64,000 bases of DNA, taken from contig NZ_LGUI01000001.1 of assembly GCF_002891295.1 (NCBI RefSeq), positions 682,001 through 746,000 of the forward strand. Reading direction: 5' to 3'. The translations under genes and the position numbers were made by a program. The notes beneath the pieces are model-generated. The model was not told the origin of the DNA, ran no database searches, and saw only the letters and a program-made list of their open reading frames with translations. Of the stretch, positions 16,542 to 25,177 are shown piece by piece (the first letter of the stretch is position 1; each line of letters begins with the position of its first letter). The DNA comes from Streptomyces eurocidicus. Lineage in GTDB: Bacteria; Actinomycetota; Actinomycetes; Streptomycetales; Streptomycetaceae.

Positions 16542-16648
16542 GATCGGACCATAGAAGTGCCGTGGGAGCCACGTCCGGCAATCCGCGCCCGACCACCCGT
16601 TCGAGCATCGAGTCGTTCGCCAGTTCTACCGACATCAAGCAAGAGAAA

Positions 16649-16675
16649 GGGCGCCCGGCATAACGCCGGGCGCCC
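16649..16675 (-). terminator. clpX terminator hairpin
   Basis: GGGCGCCCGGC (16649-16659) and GCCGGGCGCCC (16665-16675) form a perfect 11-base stem with loop ATAAC, 27 bases past the clpX stop on the minus strand. Confidence 0.8.
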
Positions 16676-16702
16676 CCTCACCTACGCACAAGCGGCAAGC
16701 GC

Positions 16703-17980
16703 TTACGCGCTCTTCTCGTGCCGCTCGTCCTTCGGGACGATGCGCGGCACCAGCGTCGGGTTGACGTTGGAGTGGACGACGTCCGCGGTGATGACCACGC
16801 GGGCCACGTCCTTGCGGGACGGGACCTCGTACATCACCGACATCAGGACCTCTTCCATGATCGCGCGCAGGCCGCGCGCGCCCGTGCCGCGGAGGATCGC
16901 CTGGTCGGCGATGGCCTCCAGCGCCGGGCGGTCGAACTCCAGCTCGACACCGTCGAGTTCGAAAAGCCTTTGGTACTGCTTCACCAGGGCGTTGCGCGGC
17001 TCGACCAGGATCTGGAGGAGGGCCTCGCGGTCCAGGTTGTGGACGGAGGTGATGACCGGGAGGCGGCCGATGAACTCGGGGATCATGCCGAACTTCACCA
17101 GGTCCTCGGGCATGACCTCCTGGAACTGGTCGCTCGCCTCGATCTCCCGCTTGGAGCGGATCGTGGCGCCGAAGCCGATGCCCTTGGCACCCGCGCGGGA
17201 CTCGATGATCTTCTCCAGGCCGGAGAAGGCGCCGCCCACGATGAACAGGACGTTCGTCGTGTCGATCTGGATGAATTCCTGGTGCGGGTGCTTGCGGCCG
17301 CCCTGGGGCGGGACCGAGGCCGTGGTGCCTTCGAGGATCTTCAGCAGGGCCTGCTGGACGCCCTCGCCGGAGACGTCCCGTGTGATCGACGGATTTTCGC
17401 TCTTACGGGCGACCTTGTCGATCTCGTCGATGTAGATGATGCCGGTCTCGGCCTTCTTGACGTCGTAGTCAGCGGCCTGGATCAGCTTCAGCAGGATGTT
17501 CTCGACGTCCTCGCCCACATAGCCGGCCTCCGTGAGGGCCGTGGCGTCGGCGATGGCGAAGGGCACGTTCAGCATCCGGGCCAGGGTCTGGGCCAGCAGC
17601 GTCTTGCCGGAGCCCGTGGGACCCAGCAGCAGGATGTTGGACTTCGCCAGCTCGATGCCGTCGTCGCGGTGACCGCCGTTCTCACCGGCCTGGACGCGCT
17701 TGTAGTGGTTGTAGACGGCCACGGAGAGGGCCTTCTTGGCCGCTTCCTGGCCGACGACGTAGCCCTCGAGGAACTCGTAGATCTCGCGGGGCTTGGGAAG
17801 CTCCTCCCAGCGCACCTCCGAGGTCTCCGCGAGCTCTTCCTCGATGATCTCGTTGCAGAGGTCGATGCACTCGTCGCAGATGTACACACCAGGACCCGCG
17901 ATGAGCTTCTTCACCTGCTTCTGGCTCTTGCCGCAGAACGAGCACTTGAGCAGGTCGCCGCCGTCACCGATGCGTGCCAC
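16703..17980 (-). CDS. clpX: ATP-dependent Clp protease ATP-binding subunit ClpX
   Basis: A 425-residue AAA+ unfoldase that feeds substrates to ClpP. The N-terminal zinc-binding domain has four cysteines in CSFCGKSQ and CDECIDLC. The AAA+ module has Walker A GPTGSGKT, Walker [10 protein letters not shown], the pore loop GYVGEDV and sensor-1 [12 protein letters not shown]; the IGF-type ClpP-docking loop appears as IGFGATI. GTG at 17978-17980. It is downstream of clpP1-clpP2 but separated by 178 bases with two hairpins, so it probably has its own promoter. Confidence 0.97.
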   Translation of the reverse strand: MARIGDGGDLLKCSFCGKSQKQVKKLIAGPGVYICDECIDLCNEIIEEELAETSEVRWEELPKPREIYEFLEGYVVGQEAAKKALSVAVYNHYKRVQAGENGGHRDDGIELAKSNILLLGPTGSGKTLLAQTLARMLNVPFAIADATALTEAGYVGEDVENILLKLIQAADYDVKKAETGIIYIDEIDKVARKSENPSITRDVSGEGVQQALLKILEGTTASVPPQGGRKHPHQEFIQIDTTNVLFIVGGAFSGLEKIIESRAGAKGIGFGATIRSKREIEASDQFQEVMPEDLVKFGMIPEFIGRLPVITSVHNLDREALLQILVEPRNALVKQYQRLFELDGVELEFDRPALEAIADQAILRGTGARGLRAIMEEVLMSVMYEVPSRKDVARVVITADVVHSNVNPTLVPRIVPKDERHEKSA

Positions 17981-18071
17981 GAGGTGCTTCCCCTTCGCCT
18001 GGGATCCGCCTTGCTCTGCGAACCCGGGTGCTTGCCTATCGACGGTACCTTGCCGGGCCCCCCGAGCGGGC

Positions 18072-18100
18072 CCCCCTTGGACCTACTCGGTCCAAGGGGG
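18072..18100 (-). terminator. Hairpin between clpP2 and clpX
   Basis: CCCCCTTGGACC (18072-18083) pairs perfectly with GGTCCAAGGGGG (18089-18100) around TACTC. Together with a nearer hairpin (GGACTTCC 18127-18134 with GGAAGTCC 18139-18146), it should end the clpP1-clpP2 transcript before clpX. Confidence 0.75.
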
Positions 18101-18158
18101 CGGCCGGCGGCACGGTGGTTCCGGACGGACTTCCGGACGGAAGTCCCACCGGAAACGG

Positions 18159-18848
18159 TCAGGCCGTAACGGACGTCTTGCGCGTCGAGACGATCTGGTC
18201 GACCAGACCGTACGCGAGCAGCTCGTCCGCGGTGAGGATCTTGTCGCGCTCGATGTCCTCGCGGATCTTCTCGATCGGCGTGGTCGAGTGCTTGGCCAGC
18301 ATGTCTTCGAGCTGGGCGCGCATCCGCAGGATCTCGTTGGCCGCGATCTCCAGGTCGGAGACCTGGCCCCGGCCCGTCTCGCTGTACGGCTGGTGGATCA
18401 GGACGCGGGCGTTCGGCAGCGCCATCCGCTTGCCGGGGGTGCCGGCGGCGAGCAGCACGGCCGCGGCGGAGGCCGCCTGGCCCATGCAGACCGTCTGGAT
18501 GTCGGGCTTCACGAACTGCATCGTGTCGTAGATCGCCGTGAGCGCGGTGAAGGAGCCGCCCGGGCTGTTGATGTAGATCGAGATGTCGCGGTCCGGGTCC
18601 ATCGACTCCAGGCACAGCAGCTGCGCCATGACGTCGTTGGCCGAGGCGTCGTCGATCTGCACGCCCAGGAAGATCACCCGCTCCTCGAAGAGCTTGGCGT
18701 ACGGGTCGTACTCGCGCACGCCCTGCGAGGTGCGCTCGACGAAGCGCGGGACGATGTAGCGGGACTCGGCGCGGGGGCCGGTCGACTGCGACTGGGGGCC
18801 GGTGTAGAGGCCGCTGCCGGCGTAGTTGTTCATCTGCTTCTTCACCAT
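18159..18848 (-). CDS. clpP2: ATP-dependent Clp protease proteolytic subunit ClpP2
   Basis: 229 residues from the ATG at 18848; an in-frame ATG at 18833 with GAAGAAG before it is an alternative. Catalytic Ser lies in GQAASAAAV, His in VLIHQPYS, Asp in EDIERDK. The N terminus has the actinobacterial ClpP2 opening ([35 protein letters not shown]). In actinobacteria ClpP1 and ClpP2 form a mixed tetradecamer used with ClpX or ClpC. It lies 50 bases downstream of clpP1 on the same strand. Confidence 0.96.
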   Translation of the reverse strand: MVKKQMNNYAGSGLYTGPQSQSTGPRAESRYIVPRFVERTSQGVREYDPYAKLFEERVIFLGVQIDDASANDVMAQLLCLESMDPDRDISIYINSPGGSFTALTAIYDTMQFVKPDIQTVCMGQAASAAAVLLAAGTPGKRMALPNARVLIHQPYSETGRGQVSDLEIAANEILRMRAQLEDMLAKHSTTPIEKIREDIERDKILTADELLAYGLVDQIVSTRKTSVTA

Positions 18849-18898
18849 CCTGATGGCGTTCGGTGGGGCGGGGTTTCGCTGCGCGGGCGCGCCGGGGC

Positions 18899-19516
18899 TC
18901 AGGCCCCGGTGCCGCCCCCGCCCGGAACGCCTGCGGCGGTCTTCATGACCTCGTCGATGAGGCCGTAGTCCTTGGCCTCCTCGGCGGAGAACCAGCGGTC
19001 GCGGTCGGAGTCGTGCGTGACCTGCTCGACGGTCTGACCGGTGTGCAGCGAGGTCAGCTCCGCCATCCGCTTCTTGGTGTACAGCAGCCGCTCGGCGTGG
19101 ATCTTGATGTCCGAGGCGGAGCCCGCCAGGCCCGCGGAGGGCTGGTGGATCAGGATCTCGGCGTTCGGCAGGGCGAAGCGCTTGCCGGGCGTACCGGCGC
19201 TCAGCAGGAACTGCCCCATCGAGGCGGCGAGGCCCATGGCGATGGTCACCACGTCGTTCTTGATGTACTGCATGGTGTCGTAGATCGCCATGCCGGCCGT
19301 GATCGAGCCGCCCGGGCTGTTGATGTAGAGGTAGATGTCCTTGTCCGGGTCCGCGGCAAGGAGGAGCAGCTGCGCCGTGATCTTGTTGGCGATGTCGTCG
19401 TCGACCGGCTGGCCGAGGAAGATGATCCGTTCCCCGAGCAGCCGGTTGTAGACCTGGTCGCCGAGGCCACCGAAGCTCGGCTCGCCGGCGGCGGCGGAAG
19501 GCATCAGATTCGTCAC
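18899..19516 (-). CDS. clpP1: ATP-dependent Clp protease proteolytic subunit ClpP1
   Basis: 205 residues from the GTG at 19514-19516, which has AGGTGG a few bases upstream. An upstream GTG at 19613-19615 also has a good site (AGGGGAG) and would give 238 residues, so the start is uncertain. Catalytic Ser in GLAASMGQ, His in ILIHQPSAG, Asp in HDSDRDRW. Landmarks [21 protein letters not shown] and [12 protein letters not shown] are typical. First gene of clpP1-clpP2, preceded by a ClgR-type operator at 19687-19700. Confidence 0.95.
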   Translation of the reverse strand: MTNLMPSAAAGEPSFGGLGDQVYNRLLGERIIFLGQPVDDDIANKITAQLLLLAADPDKDIYLYINSPGGSITAGMAIYDTMQYIKNDVVTIAMGLAASMGQFLLSAGTPGKRFALPNAEILIHQPSAGLAGSASDIKIHAERLLYTKKRMAELTSLHTGQTVEQVTHDSDRDRWFSAEEAKDYGLIDEVMKTAAGVPGGGGTGA

Positions 19517-19686
19517 GTATCCACCTGCTCGTTGTTCGACGGCCGCGAGCCGTCTCAGCGTCTTCTTCACGGGGCGGGGTGCGGGCGCGTCGTCCGGGCT
19601 TCCGCGTCGCGCCACGGGACTCCCCTGCCCCCGTATCTACGGACCCTAACGCGCTGGTAGGCGGGCGCCATCCCGCATCAGGAACT

Positions 19687-19700
19687 GTTCGCTCTGAGCG
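19687..19700. promoter_or_regulatory. ClgR-type operator upstream of clpP1
   Basis: GTTCGC-TCTGA-GCG matches the published Streptomyces ClgR pattern GTTCGC-N5-GCG, as I recall it. It lies about 70 bases upstream of the longer clpP1 start and 170 bases from the shorter one, in the expected promoter. ClgR is the known activator of clpP1-clpP2 in Streptomyces. A possible -10 (TAGGGT on the minus strand, about 19640-19650) lies between it and the gene. Confidence 0.75.
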
Positions 19701-19729
19701 CAGGTTCACCAGGGGTCCGGAGACCACGG

Positions 19730-19774
19730 CGGGCCCGGCCGCGACACCCCGGTGGGGTGTCGCGGCCGGGCCCG
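19730..19774 (-). terminator. Trigger factor terminator
   Basis: A perfect 21-base stem (19730-19750 with 19754-19774, loop GGT), the longest hairpin of its kind in the window. It is 45 bases past the tig stop and separates tig from the clpP1 promoter. Confidence 0.88.
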
Positions 19775-19818
19775 TTTCCGTCACCGGTCGCGCGGACCGG
19801 TCACGAGGTGGGTGAGGC

Positions 19819-21210
19819 TCAGGCCTCGGTCTTGTCCTCGGTGCCCTCGGCGGCCTCGACGACCTCGGTGGCGGCCTCGACCGTCTCGGCGGTCTCGTCC
19901 TCGTCGTCCAGGTCGACGACCTCACCGTTGGTGTCCAGGACCTTGGCGACCTCGACGACGGACGCCAGGGCCTTACCGCGGGCGACCTCGCCGACGAGCA
20001 TCGGCACCTGGCCACCCTCGACGACGGCCTGGGCGAACTGGTCGGGGCTCATGCCGGAGGACTGGGCACGGCGCATGAGGTGCTCGGTGAGCTCCTCCTG
20101 GCCGACCGACAGCTTCTCCTTGTTGACGATCTCGTCAAGGATGAACTGGGTCTTGATGCCCTTCTCGGCCTGCTCCTTGAGCTCGGCGTCGAACTCCTCG
20201 GCGGACTTGCCCTGGATCTCCAGGTACTTCGCCAGGTCCAGGCCCATCTGGCCCAGCTGGTGGTGCTCGAGGTTGTGCTTACGAGTGTTGACCTCGTCCT
20301 CGAGCAGCTTCTCCGGCATCGGGACCTCGACCAGCTTGATCAGCTCGTCGAGGACCTTCTCCTGGGCCTGGGTGGCCTGGTCGTACTTCTTCATGCGGGC
20401 GAGGCGCTTGGCGCTGTCCGCGCGCAGCTCCTCCAGGGTGTCGAACTCGCTCGCGAGCTGGGCGAACTCGTCGTCCAGGGCGGGCAGTTCGCGGGCCTTG
20501 ACGGCGGTGACGTCGACCTTGACCTCGGCCTCCTTGCCCTCGGCGGAGCCGCCCTTGAGCTCGGAGGTGAAGGTGGCGGTGCCGCCGGCCTCGAGACCGG
20601 TCACGGCCTCGTCGATGCCCTCGAGCAGCTGACCCGAGCCGATGGTGTAGTCGACGCCCTTGGCGACGCCGTCCTCCAGCACCTCGCCGTCGACCTTGGC
20701 CTCCAGGTCGACGGTGACGATGTCGCCCTCGGCCGCGGCGCGCTCGACCGGGGAGGTCGTGGCGAAGCGGTCGCGGAGCTGCTCCAGCGACTTCTCGATG
20801 TCCTCGTCGGTCACCTCGGCGGCGTCGACGGTGACCTCGATGCCGGAGTAGTCCGGGATCTCCAGGGTCGGGCGGATGTCGACCTCGGCGGTGAAGGAGA
20901 GCAGCTCGCCGTCCTTCAGCTCCGTGATGTCGACCTCGGGCTGGCCCAGCGGGTTGAGGTCGGCCTCGTTGACCGCCTCGGTGTAGAACTTCGGGAGCGC
21001 GTCGTTGACGGCCTCTTCGAGGACCGCACCGCGGCCGAACCGCTGGTCGATGACGCGGGCCGGGATCTTGCCCTGACGGAAGCCCTTCACCGTGACCTGC
21101 TGGTTGATCTTCTTGTACGCCGCGTCGAGGCTGGCCTTGAGCTCCTCGAAGGGCACCTCGACAGTGAGCCGAACCCGAGTCGGGTTCAGGGTCTCCACGG
21201 CGCTCTTCAC
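19819..21210 (-). CDS. tig: Trigger factor (ribosome-associated chaperone)
   Basis: 463 residues, normal for the family. Trigger factor binds the ribosome exit tunnel and assists folding of new chains. The ribosome-binding signature appears as [12 protein letters not shown] (residues ~45-56), the PPIase domain covers the [15 protein letters not shown] region, and the C-terminal helical arms follow. The acidic tail ([13 protein letters not shown]...) is longer than in E. coli and usual in actinobacteria. The GTG at 21208-21210 has AGGAG eight bases upstream. Placement next to clpP1-clpP2-clpX is the standard bacterial order. Confidence 0.97.
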   Translation of the reverse strand: MKSAVETLNPTRVRLTVEVPFEELKASLDAAYKKINQQVTVKGFRQGKIPARVIDQRFGRGAVLEEAVNDALPKFYTEAVNEADLNPLGQPEVDITELKDGELLSFTAEVDIRPTLEIPDYSGIEVTVDAAEVTDEDIEKSLEQLRDRFATTSPVERAAAEGDIVTVDLEAKVDGEVLEDGVAKGVDYTIGSGQLLEGIDEAVTGLEAGGTATFTSELKGGSAEGKEAEVKVDVTAVKARELPALDDEFAQLASEFDTLEELRADSAKRLARMKKYDQATQAQEKVLDELIKLVEVPMPEKLLEDEVNTRKHNLEHHQLGQMGLDLAKYLEIQGKSAEEFDAELKEQAEKGIKTQFILDEIVNKEKLSVGQEELTEHLMRRAQSSGMSPDQFAQAVVEGGQVPMLVGEVARGKALASVVEVAKVLDTNGEVVDLDDEDETAETVEAATEVVEAAEGTEDKTEA

Positions 21211-21341
21211 GGTTCGGTCTCCTTGGGGCTGACTTCTGGGATTCCGCTGAGGTTCAGCGAGTCGCGCCCGGCACACAGACACACGGGCACGCAGCTTGCA
21301 TAGTAACCGCAAGCAGGATGGGCCCCACAATGTGATCTTGA

Positions 21342-21418
21342 TGGTCGGGGTGGCCGGATTCGAACCGACGACCTTCCGCTCCCAAAGCGGACGCGCTACC
21401 AAGCTGCGCCACACCCCG
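21342..21418 (-). tRNA. tRNA-Pro (anticodon TGG)
   Basis: On the minus strand the sequence opens CGGGGTG, closes CACCCCG, discriminator A, and encodes CCA at 21342-21344. The anticodon stem TCCGC/GCGGA encloses TTTGGGA, giving TGG. The T loop GGTTCGAATCC is present. Confidence 0.95.
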
Positions 21419-21570
21419 TCGGTGCGAGACGTAGGGTACATGCCCGCAGGGCCTCCGGACGCCGACTTTCGCGGGCGGTCGCACGGCGGGCGGCCGGGTG
21501 TGCGGCGCGCGGCCGGGACCCGCTACGATGCACCACAGAGCCGTACGGCCCCCGGGCCGTCGCGGTGTGC

Positions 21571-21641
21571 GCGGGCGTAGCTCAATGGTAGAGCCCCAGT
21601 CTTCCAAACTGGCTACGCGGGTTCGATTCCCGTCGCCCGCT
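21571..21641 (+). tRNA. tRNA-Gly (anticodon TCC)
   Basis: Acceptor arm GCGGGCG/CGCCCGC, D arm TAGCTCAATGGTAGAGC, anticodon stem CCAGT/ACTGG with loop CTTCCAA (TCC), T loop GGTTCGATTCC, discriminator T. CCA is not encoded. Confidence 0.95.
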
Positions 21642-21648
21642 CCGTATG

Positions 21649-21679
21649 ACGCCTCCGGCCCCGGGCCGGAGGCGTTTTT
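21649..21679 (+). terminator. tRNA-Gly intrinsic terminator
   Basis: ACGCCTCCGGCC (21649-21660) pairs with GGCCGGAGGCGT (21664-21675) and is followed by a T run. It is one of the few hairpins here with a classic U tail. Confidence 0.9.
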
Positions 21680-21770
21680 CGTGCCCGCGACCACCCCTGG
21701 GCGCCCCTGAGCACCTCTGATCGCCCGACCGGCCGCGCTCGCCGACGGGCTCCGCCGCACGCGGGGGCCG

Positions 21771-21965
21771 TCAGAACTTGATGCCGTTTATCGTCTCGGC
21801 GATCGAGTTCAGGAAGCGCTGGATCGACGGCGCCATGCCCGTCGACGCGAGGAAGAAACCGAAGAGGATCGCCACGAGCGCCGGCCCGCCCTTGATATTG
21901 CCGGCGCGGATCATCACCACCAGCACGATCGCCAGGAGCAGCACCACTGACAGCGAAATGGCCAC
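21771..21965 (-). CDS. Small two-span membrane protein
   Basis: 64 residues with hydrophobic spans at about 3-19 and 28-44, a basic turn (IRAGNIKGG) between them and a hydrophilic C terminus (IQRFLNSIAETINGIKF). GTG start at 21963-21965. It resembles, from memory, short proteins found in Streptomyces chromosomes and beside spread genes of tRNA-integrating elements, with the same GFFLAST..APSI signature. No integrase or att duplication is seen here, so a remnant origin is only a possibility. Function unknown. Confidence 0.7.
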   Translation of the reverse strand: MAISLSVVLLLAIVLVVMIRAGNIKGGPALVAILFGFFLASTGMAPSIQRFLNSIAETINGIKF

Positions 21966-22228
21966 AACTGATCACACCCTCGGTCGGAACACCTGGTAGC
22001 TCCGGAAGACATGCTGCCCCGTAGCCCCCACACATCAATCATGGTGCCATCAACTTGCCCTCTACAGGGGCAGTGTGACGTTTCGTCGACACCTCGTCGA
22101 GAATCGTCCGGAAAGCTGCGGGAGATGATATCGGGCGACTTGACTGGGACAGGACCGGTTCGTGATGAATAAGCAAATAAACGGAACAAGGTTTTACCAC
22201 TTCCGAATCCATCGCTAAGGTGCCTCGA
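21966..22228. promoter_or_regulatory. Divergent gap with AT-rich promoter region
   Basis: 263 bases between the small membrane protein (minus) and the acyltransferase (plus). The stretch 22160-22200 is unusually AT-rich for this genome (AAGCAAATAAACGG and GGTTTTACC), as expected for a promoter. No gene is seen. Confidence 0.4.
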
Positions 22229-23314
22229 ATGCCTTCCGCTGTCACCCCTCCCGCACGATCGGCGGTGCCCGCACCGCGCCTTCCGGGACTCCCGGGAGCG
22301 TCCCCCGCCGGAGCGGGGCGCGACCCGTTCTTCGACAACGCCAAGTACTTGGCGATCGTCCTCGTGGGCCTGGGACACGCCTGGGAGCCGCTGACCCACA
22401 GCAGCCGCGCGGCGCTGGCGCTGTATCTCACCGTCTACGCCTTCCACATGCCGGCCTTCATCCTGATATCCGGCTATTTCTCCCGTGACTTCGACCTGAG
22501 CCCCGCCAAGGTCAAGCGGCTGGTCACCGGGGTGGCCGTGCCCTACCTGGTCTTCGAGGTCGCCTACACCTACTTCCAGCACTGGGCGGAGGACGCGCCG
22601 CCGGAGCCGATCACGCTGCTCAACCCCTGGTACCTGAACTGGTTCCTGGCCGCGCTGTTCGTCTGGCGGCTGACCACGCCGATCTGGCAGAACCTGCGCT
22701 GGGCGATCCCGGTGTCGTTCGCGATCGCGATCCTCGCGGCGCTCTCACCCGAGATCGGCAATGATCTCGACCTTCAGCGGGTCCTTCAGTTCCTGCCGTT
22801 CTTCGTGATCGGCCTGCACCTGGAGCCGCACCACTTCAAGCTCGTCCAGCGTCGCGGGCTGCGGATCGCCGCGGTACCGGTGTTCGCGTCCGCGATCGCG
22901 GTGGCCTACTGGGCGGCGCCCCGGATGAACAGCTCGTGGTTCTACCACAACGACAGCGTCCAGGAGCTGGCCGCGCCGCTGTGGGCCGCGCCGGTGATGC
23001 AGCTGGCGATGTTCGCCTGCGCGGCGGTGCTGATCGTGTGCTTCCTGGCCTGGGTCCCGCGCCGGACCGTGTGGTTCACGGCGCTGGGCGCGGGCACCCT
23101 CTACGGCTTCCTGCTGCACGGCTTCCTGATCAAGCTCTCGCGCTGGTGGGAGTGGTACGACGCGTACGCGTGGATCCGGGAGCCGGTGGGCGGCGTGGTG
23201 GTGACGCTGCTCGCGGCCGTGGGGATGACCGCGCTGTGCACCGCGCCGGTGCGGCGGGTCTTCCGCTTCGCCGTGGAGCCGAGGATGGAGTGGGCCTTCC
23301 GCAAGCGGCCCTGA
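22229..23314 (+). CDS. Acyltransferase family 3 / fucose 4-O-acetylase-like membrane protein
   Basis: 361 residues with about ten membrane spans. The signature FFDNAKYLAIVLVGLGHAW, then FHMPAFILISGYFSRDF, fits the acyltransferase_3 family, close to the fucose 4-O-acetylase (COG3594) branch; the His in GLGHAW is the usual candidate catalytic residue. Such enzymes O-acetylate sugars of surface polymers or secondary metabolites. ATG at 22229 follows AAGG by eight bases. A proline-rich cytoplasmic tail (residues 1-30) precedes the first span. The substrate cannot be inferred from its neighbours. Confidence 0.83.
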   Translation: MPSAVTPPARSAVPAPRLPGLPGASPAGAGRDPFFDNAKYLAIVLVGLGHAWEPLTHSSRAALALYLTVYAFHMPAFILISGYFSRDFDLSPAKVKRLVTGVAVPYLVFEVAYTYFQHWAEDAPPEPITLLNPWYLNWFLAALFVWRLTTPIWQNLRWAIPVSFAIAILAALSPEIGNDLDLQRVLQFLPFFVIGLHLEPHHFKLVQRRGLRIAAVPVFASAIAVAYWAAPRMNSSWFYHNDSVQELAAPLWAAPVMQLAMFACAAVLIVCFLAWVPRRTVWFTALGAGTLYGFLLHGFLIKLSRWWEWYDAYAWIREPVGGVVVTLLAAVGMTALCTAPVRRVFRFAVEPRMEWAFRKRP

Positions 23315-23375
23315 CGGGACGGCTCAGGGCGGCCCCGGAAGGCCCGGGAAAGGCCCCGGAAGGCCCGGGGCGGCT

Positions 23376-23864
23376 TCAGGCCGCCCCGTCACGGCCTCCG
23401 GCGGCAAGGTCGTCCAGGCCCAGCAGTTCACCCATACGGGCGTACTTGTGCCGCAGCCTCTCGCGCGTGTCCGGGTCGAGGACGGCGGCCCGGACCGGGT
23501 CCGCGTTGTGTGCGAGGTCCGCGGCCTTGACCATGAGCGCGCCCGGCGTGGCGAGGATCCGTGCCGCGTACGCCTCCGGGCCCTCCCCCGGCCGCTTGGT
23601 CACCGCGAGGACGATGTCCACGGTCCCCTCCGGCAGGTCCGCCGCCGCCAGCCACTCCTCGGTGACGGCGCCGTCCTCGACCGCGTCGTGCAGCCAGGCG
23701 GCGGCGATCTGCGCGTCGGTGCCGCCCCGCGCCCGTACGCCCGCCGCGACCGCGGCCAGGTGCTCGGTGTACGGGCGCCCGGCCTTGTCCCTCTGGGCCG
23801 CGTGCGCCCGCCGGGCGAGCGCCTCGACGGCGGCGAGGTCCAGGGGTGCGGGACGGTGCGGCAT
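23376..23864 (-). CDS. HD-domain protein, RelA/SpoT hydrolase-like
   Basis: 162 residues matching the HD hydrolase half of RelA/SpoT proteins: YTEHLAAVAAGV, LHDAVEDG (HD motif), IVLAVTKRPGE and LMVKAADLAHNADP (equivalent to VKLADRLHN). It lacks a synthetase domain, so a small (p)ppGpp hydrolase or a related nucleotide phosphohydrolase is the best guess. The ATG at 23862-23864 has GAGGAG four bases upstream. It lies 28 bases after the SpoIIE-type phosphatase and is probably co-transcribed with it. Confidence 0.82.
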   Translation of the reverse strand: MPHRPAPLDLAAVEALARRAHAAQRDKAGRPYTEHLAAVAAGVRARGGTDAQIAAAWLHDAVEDGAVTEEWLAAADLPEGTVDIVLAVTKRPGEGPEAYAARILATPGALMVKAADLAHNADPVRAAVLDPDTRERLRHKYARMGELLGLDDLAAGGRDGAA

Positions 23865-23892
23865 ACGGCTCCTCGGGGGCGTGGGCGACCGG

Positions 23893-25029
23893 TCAGTGGC
23901 GGCAGATGAGCAGTAGGGCCCGGTCGTCGTTGACGTCCTTGGCGACCGCCTCGATGAGGTGCCAGGCCGCGCCCTGGAAGCCGCCGGAGACATAGCGGTC
24001 CGCCTCGCCGGTGAGCCGGTCCATGCCCTCGGTCAGATCGCGCTCGGCCGTCTCGACCAGGCCGTCGGTGAAGAGCATCAGGACGTCGCCCGCGCCCAGC
24101 GTGCCCTTTATCGGGTCGAACTGGGCCCCGTCGTAGACGCCCAGGAGGGGGCCTTCGGCGGCCTTCTCCTCCCAGCGGCCCGTACCGGCGCTGAGCTGGA
24201 GACCGGGCAGGTGACCGGCGGAGAACATCTCGTAGTCGCCGCTGTCGAGGTCGAGGACGAGGTGGACGGAGGTGGCGAAGCCCTCGTCCCAGTCCTGCCG
24301 GAGCAGATAGCCGTTGGCGGCCGGCAGGAAGGCGTGCGGCGGCAGCGAGCCCAGCAGGCCGCCGAAGGCCCCGGACAGCAGCAGGGCGCGCGAGGCGGCG
24401 TCCATGCCCTTGCCGGAGACGTCGGTGAGGACGACCTCCAGGGTGCGGCCGCCGTTGGTCCGGGCGGCGACGACGAAGTCGCCGGAGAAGGACTGGCCGC
24501 CGGCCGGGCGCAGGGCCATCTCCCGGTGCCAGCCGCGCGGGAGTTTGGGCAGTTTGCTCTGGACGCGGATGCGTTCGCGGAGGTCGAAGAGCATGGTGCC
24601 GCCGCGTCGCCAGGGAACGCCGACGCGGCTGCGGAACTGGGCGATCAGCAGCCCGAGGAAGCCGACGGCCGCGACGACGAGGATGGTGCCCGGGGTGACC
24701 CGGTCGGCGCCGTCGCCGCCCGTGTCCAGGGCGGCGGCCTCCGCGATCAGCGCCGCGGCGGAGGCGGCGTAGAGGGCGAGCAGGCTGGCGGGGCGCAGCA
24801 GGAGCCCGCCCGCGACGATGGGCAGGACGAGCGCCGAGGGCGCGCACCACTCGGGCATGGCCACGGTGCCGAGCGCGAGGGCGGGGACGCAGAGCAGCAG
24901 GGCGCCCAGGGCGATCCAGTCGGAGCCGTCGCCGCGGAAGTAGTCGACACCGGCTTTGCGCACGCTCGTGCGAGCCCGGTGCAGTGCTTTGCGCATCCGG
25001 GCCGTCGGGGTCTCCGCACCGCCAGTCAT
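23893..25029 (-). CDS. Membrane-anchored SpoIIE-family PP2C phosphatase
   Basis: 378 residues. About four membrane spans lie at residues 38-135, followed by a cytoplasmic PP2C/SpoIIE domain: GGQSFSGDFVVAARTNGGRTLEVVLTDVSGKGMDA, FSAGHLPGL, VLMLFTDGLVE and a final NDDRALLLICR. The metal-binding Asp residues in SGDF, LTDVSGKG, FTDGLVE and NDDRAL are all present. Such proteins usually dephosphorylate anti-anti-sigma factors; no STAS or RsbW-type partner is encoded in the window. ATG at 25027-25029. First gene of a two-gene unit with the HD protein. Confidence 0.88.
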   Translation of the reverse strand: MTGGAETPTARMRKALHRARTSVRKAGVDYFRGDGSDWIALGALLLCVPALALGTVAMPEWCAPSALVLPIVAGGLLLRPASLLALYAASAAALIAEAAALDTGGDGADRVTPGTILVVAAVGFLGLLIAQFRSRVGVPWRRGGTMLFDLRERIRVQSKLPKLPRGWHREMALRPAGGQSFSGDFVVAARTNGGRTLEVVLTDVSGKGMDAASRALLLSGAFGGLLGSLPPHAFLPAANGYLLRQDWDEGFATSVHLVLDLDSGDYEMFSAGHLPGLQLSAGTGRWEEKAAEGPLLGVYDGAQFDPIKGTLGAGDVLMLFTDGLVETAERDLTEGMDRLTGEADRYVSGGFQGAAWHLIEAVAKDVNDDRALLLICRH

Positions 25030-25177
25030 TGCATCGTGACCTTATCCACCCATTCGGCGGTGCGTCGACTCACGCCGCGCCGACACGTCGACCGGGGGCA
25101 GGGCGCAAAGAAGCACGGAGAGCCACCATATGCGAAATTCGTTCGCCCGGAAGGGAATCCGCTGCTGTCATGAGGCC

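Noticed and set aside
16542-16640. A short upstream ORF on the minus strand before the Rpn-like gene
   Set aside because: It overlaps the gene in another frame, has no good ribosome binding site and no recognisable protein.
21342-21641. Active integrative element at the tRNA genes
   Set aside because: No integrase, no att duplication and no element-type genes beyond one small membrane protein.
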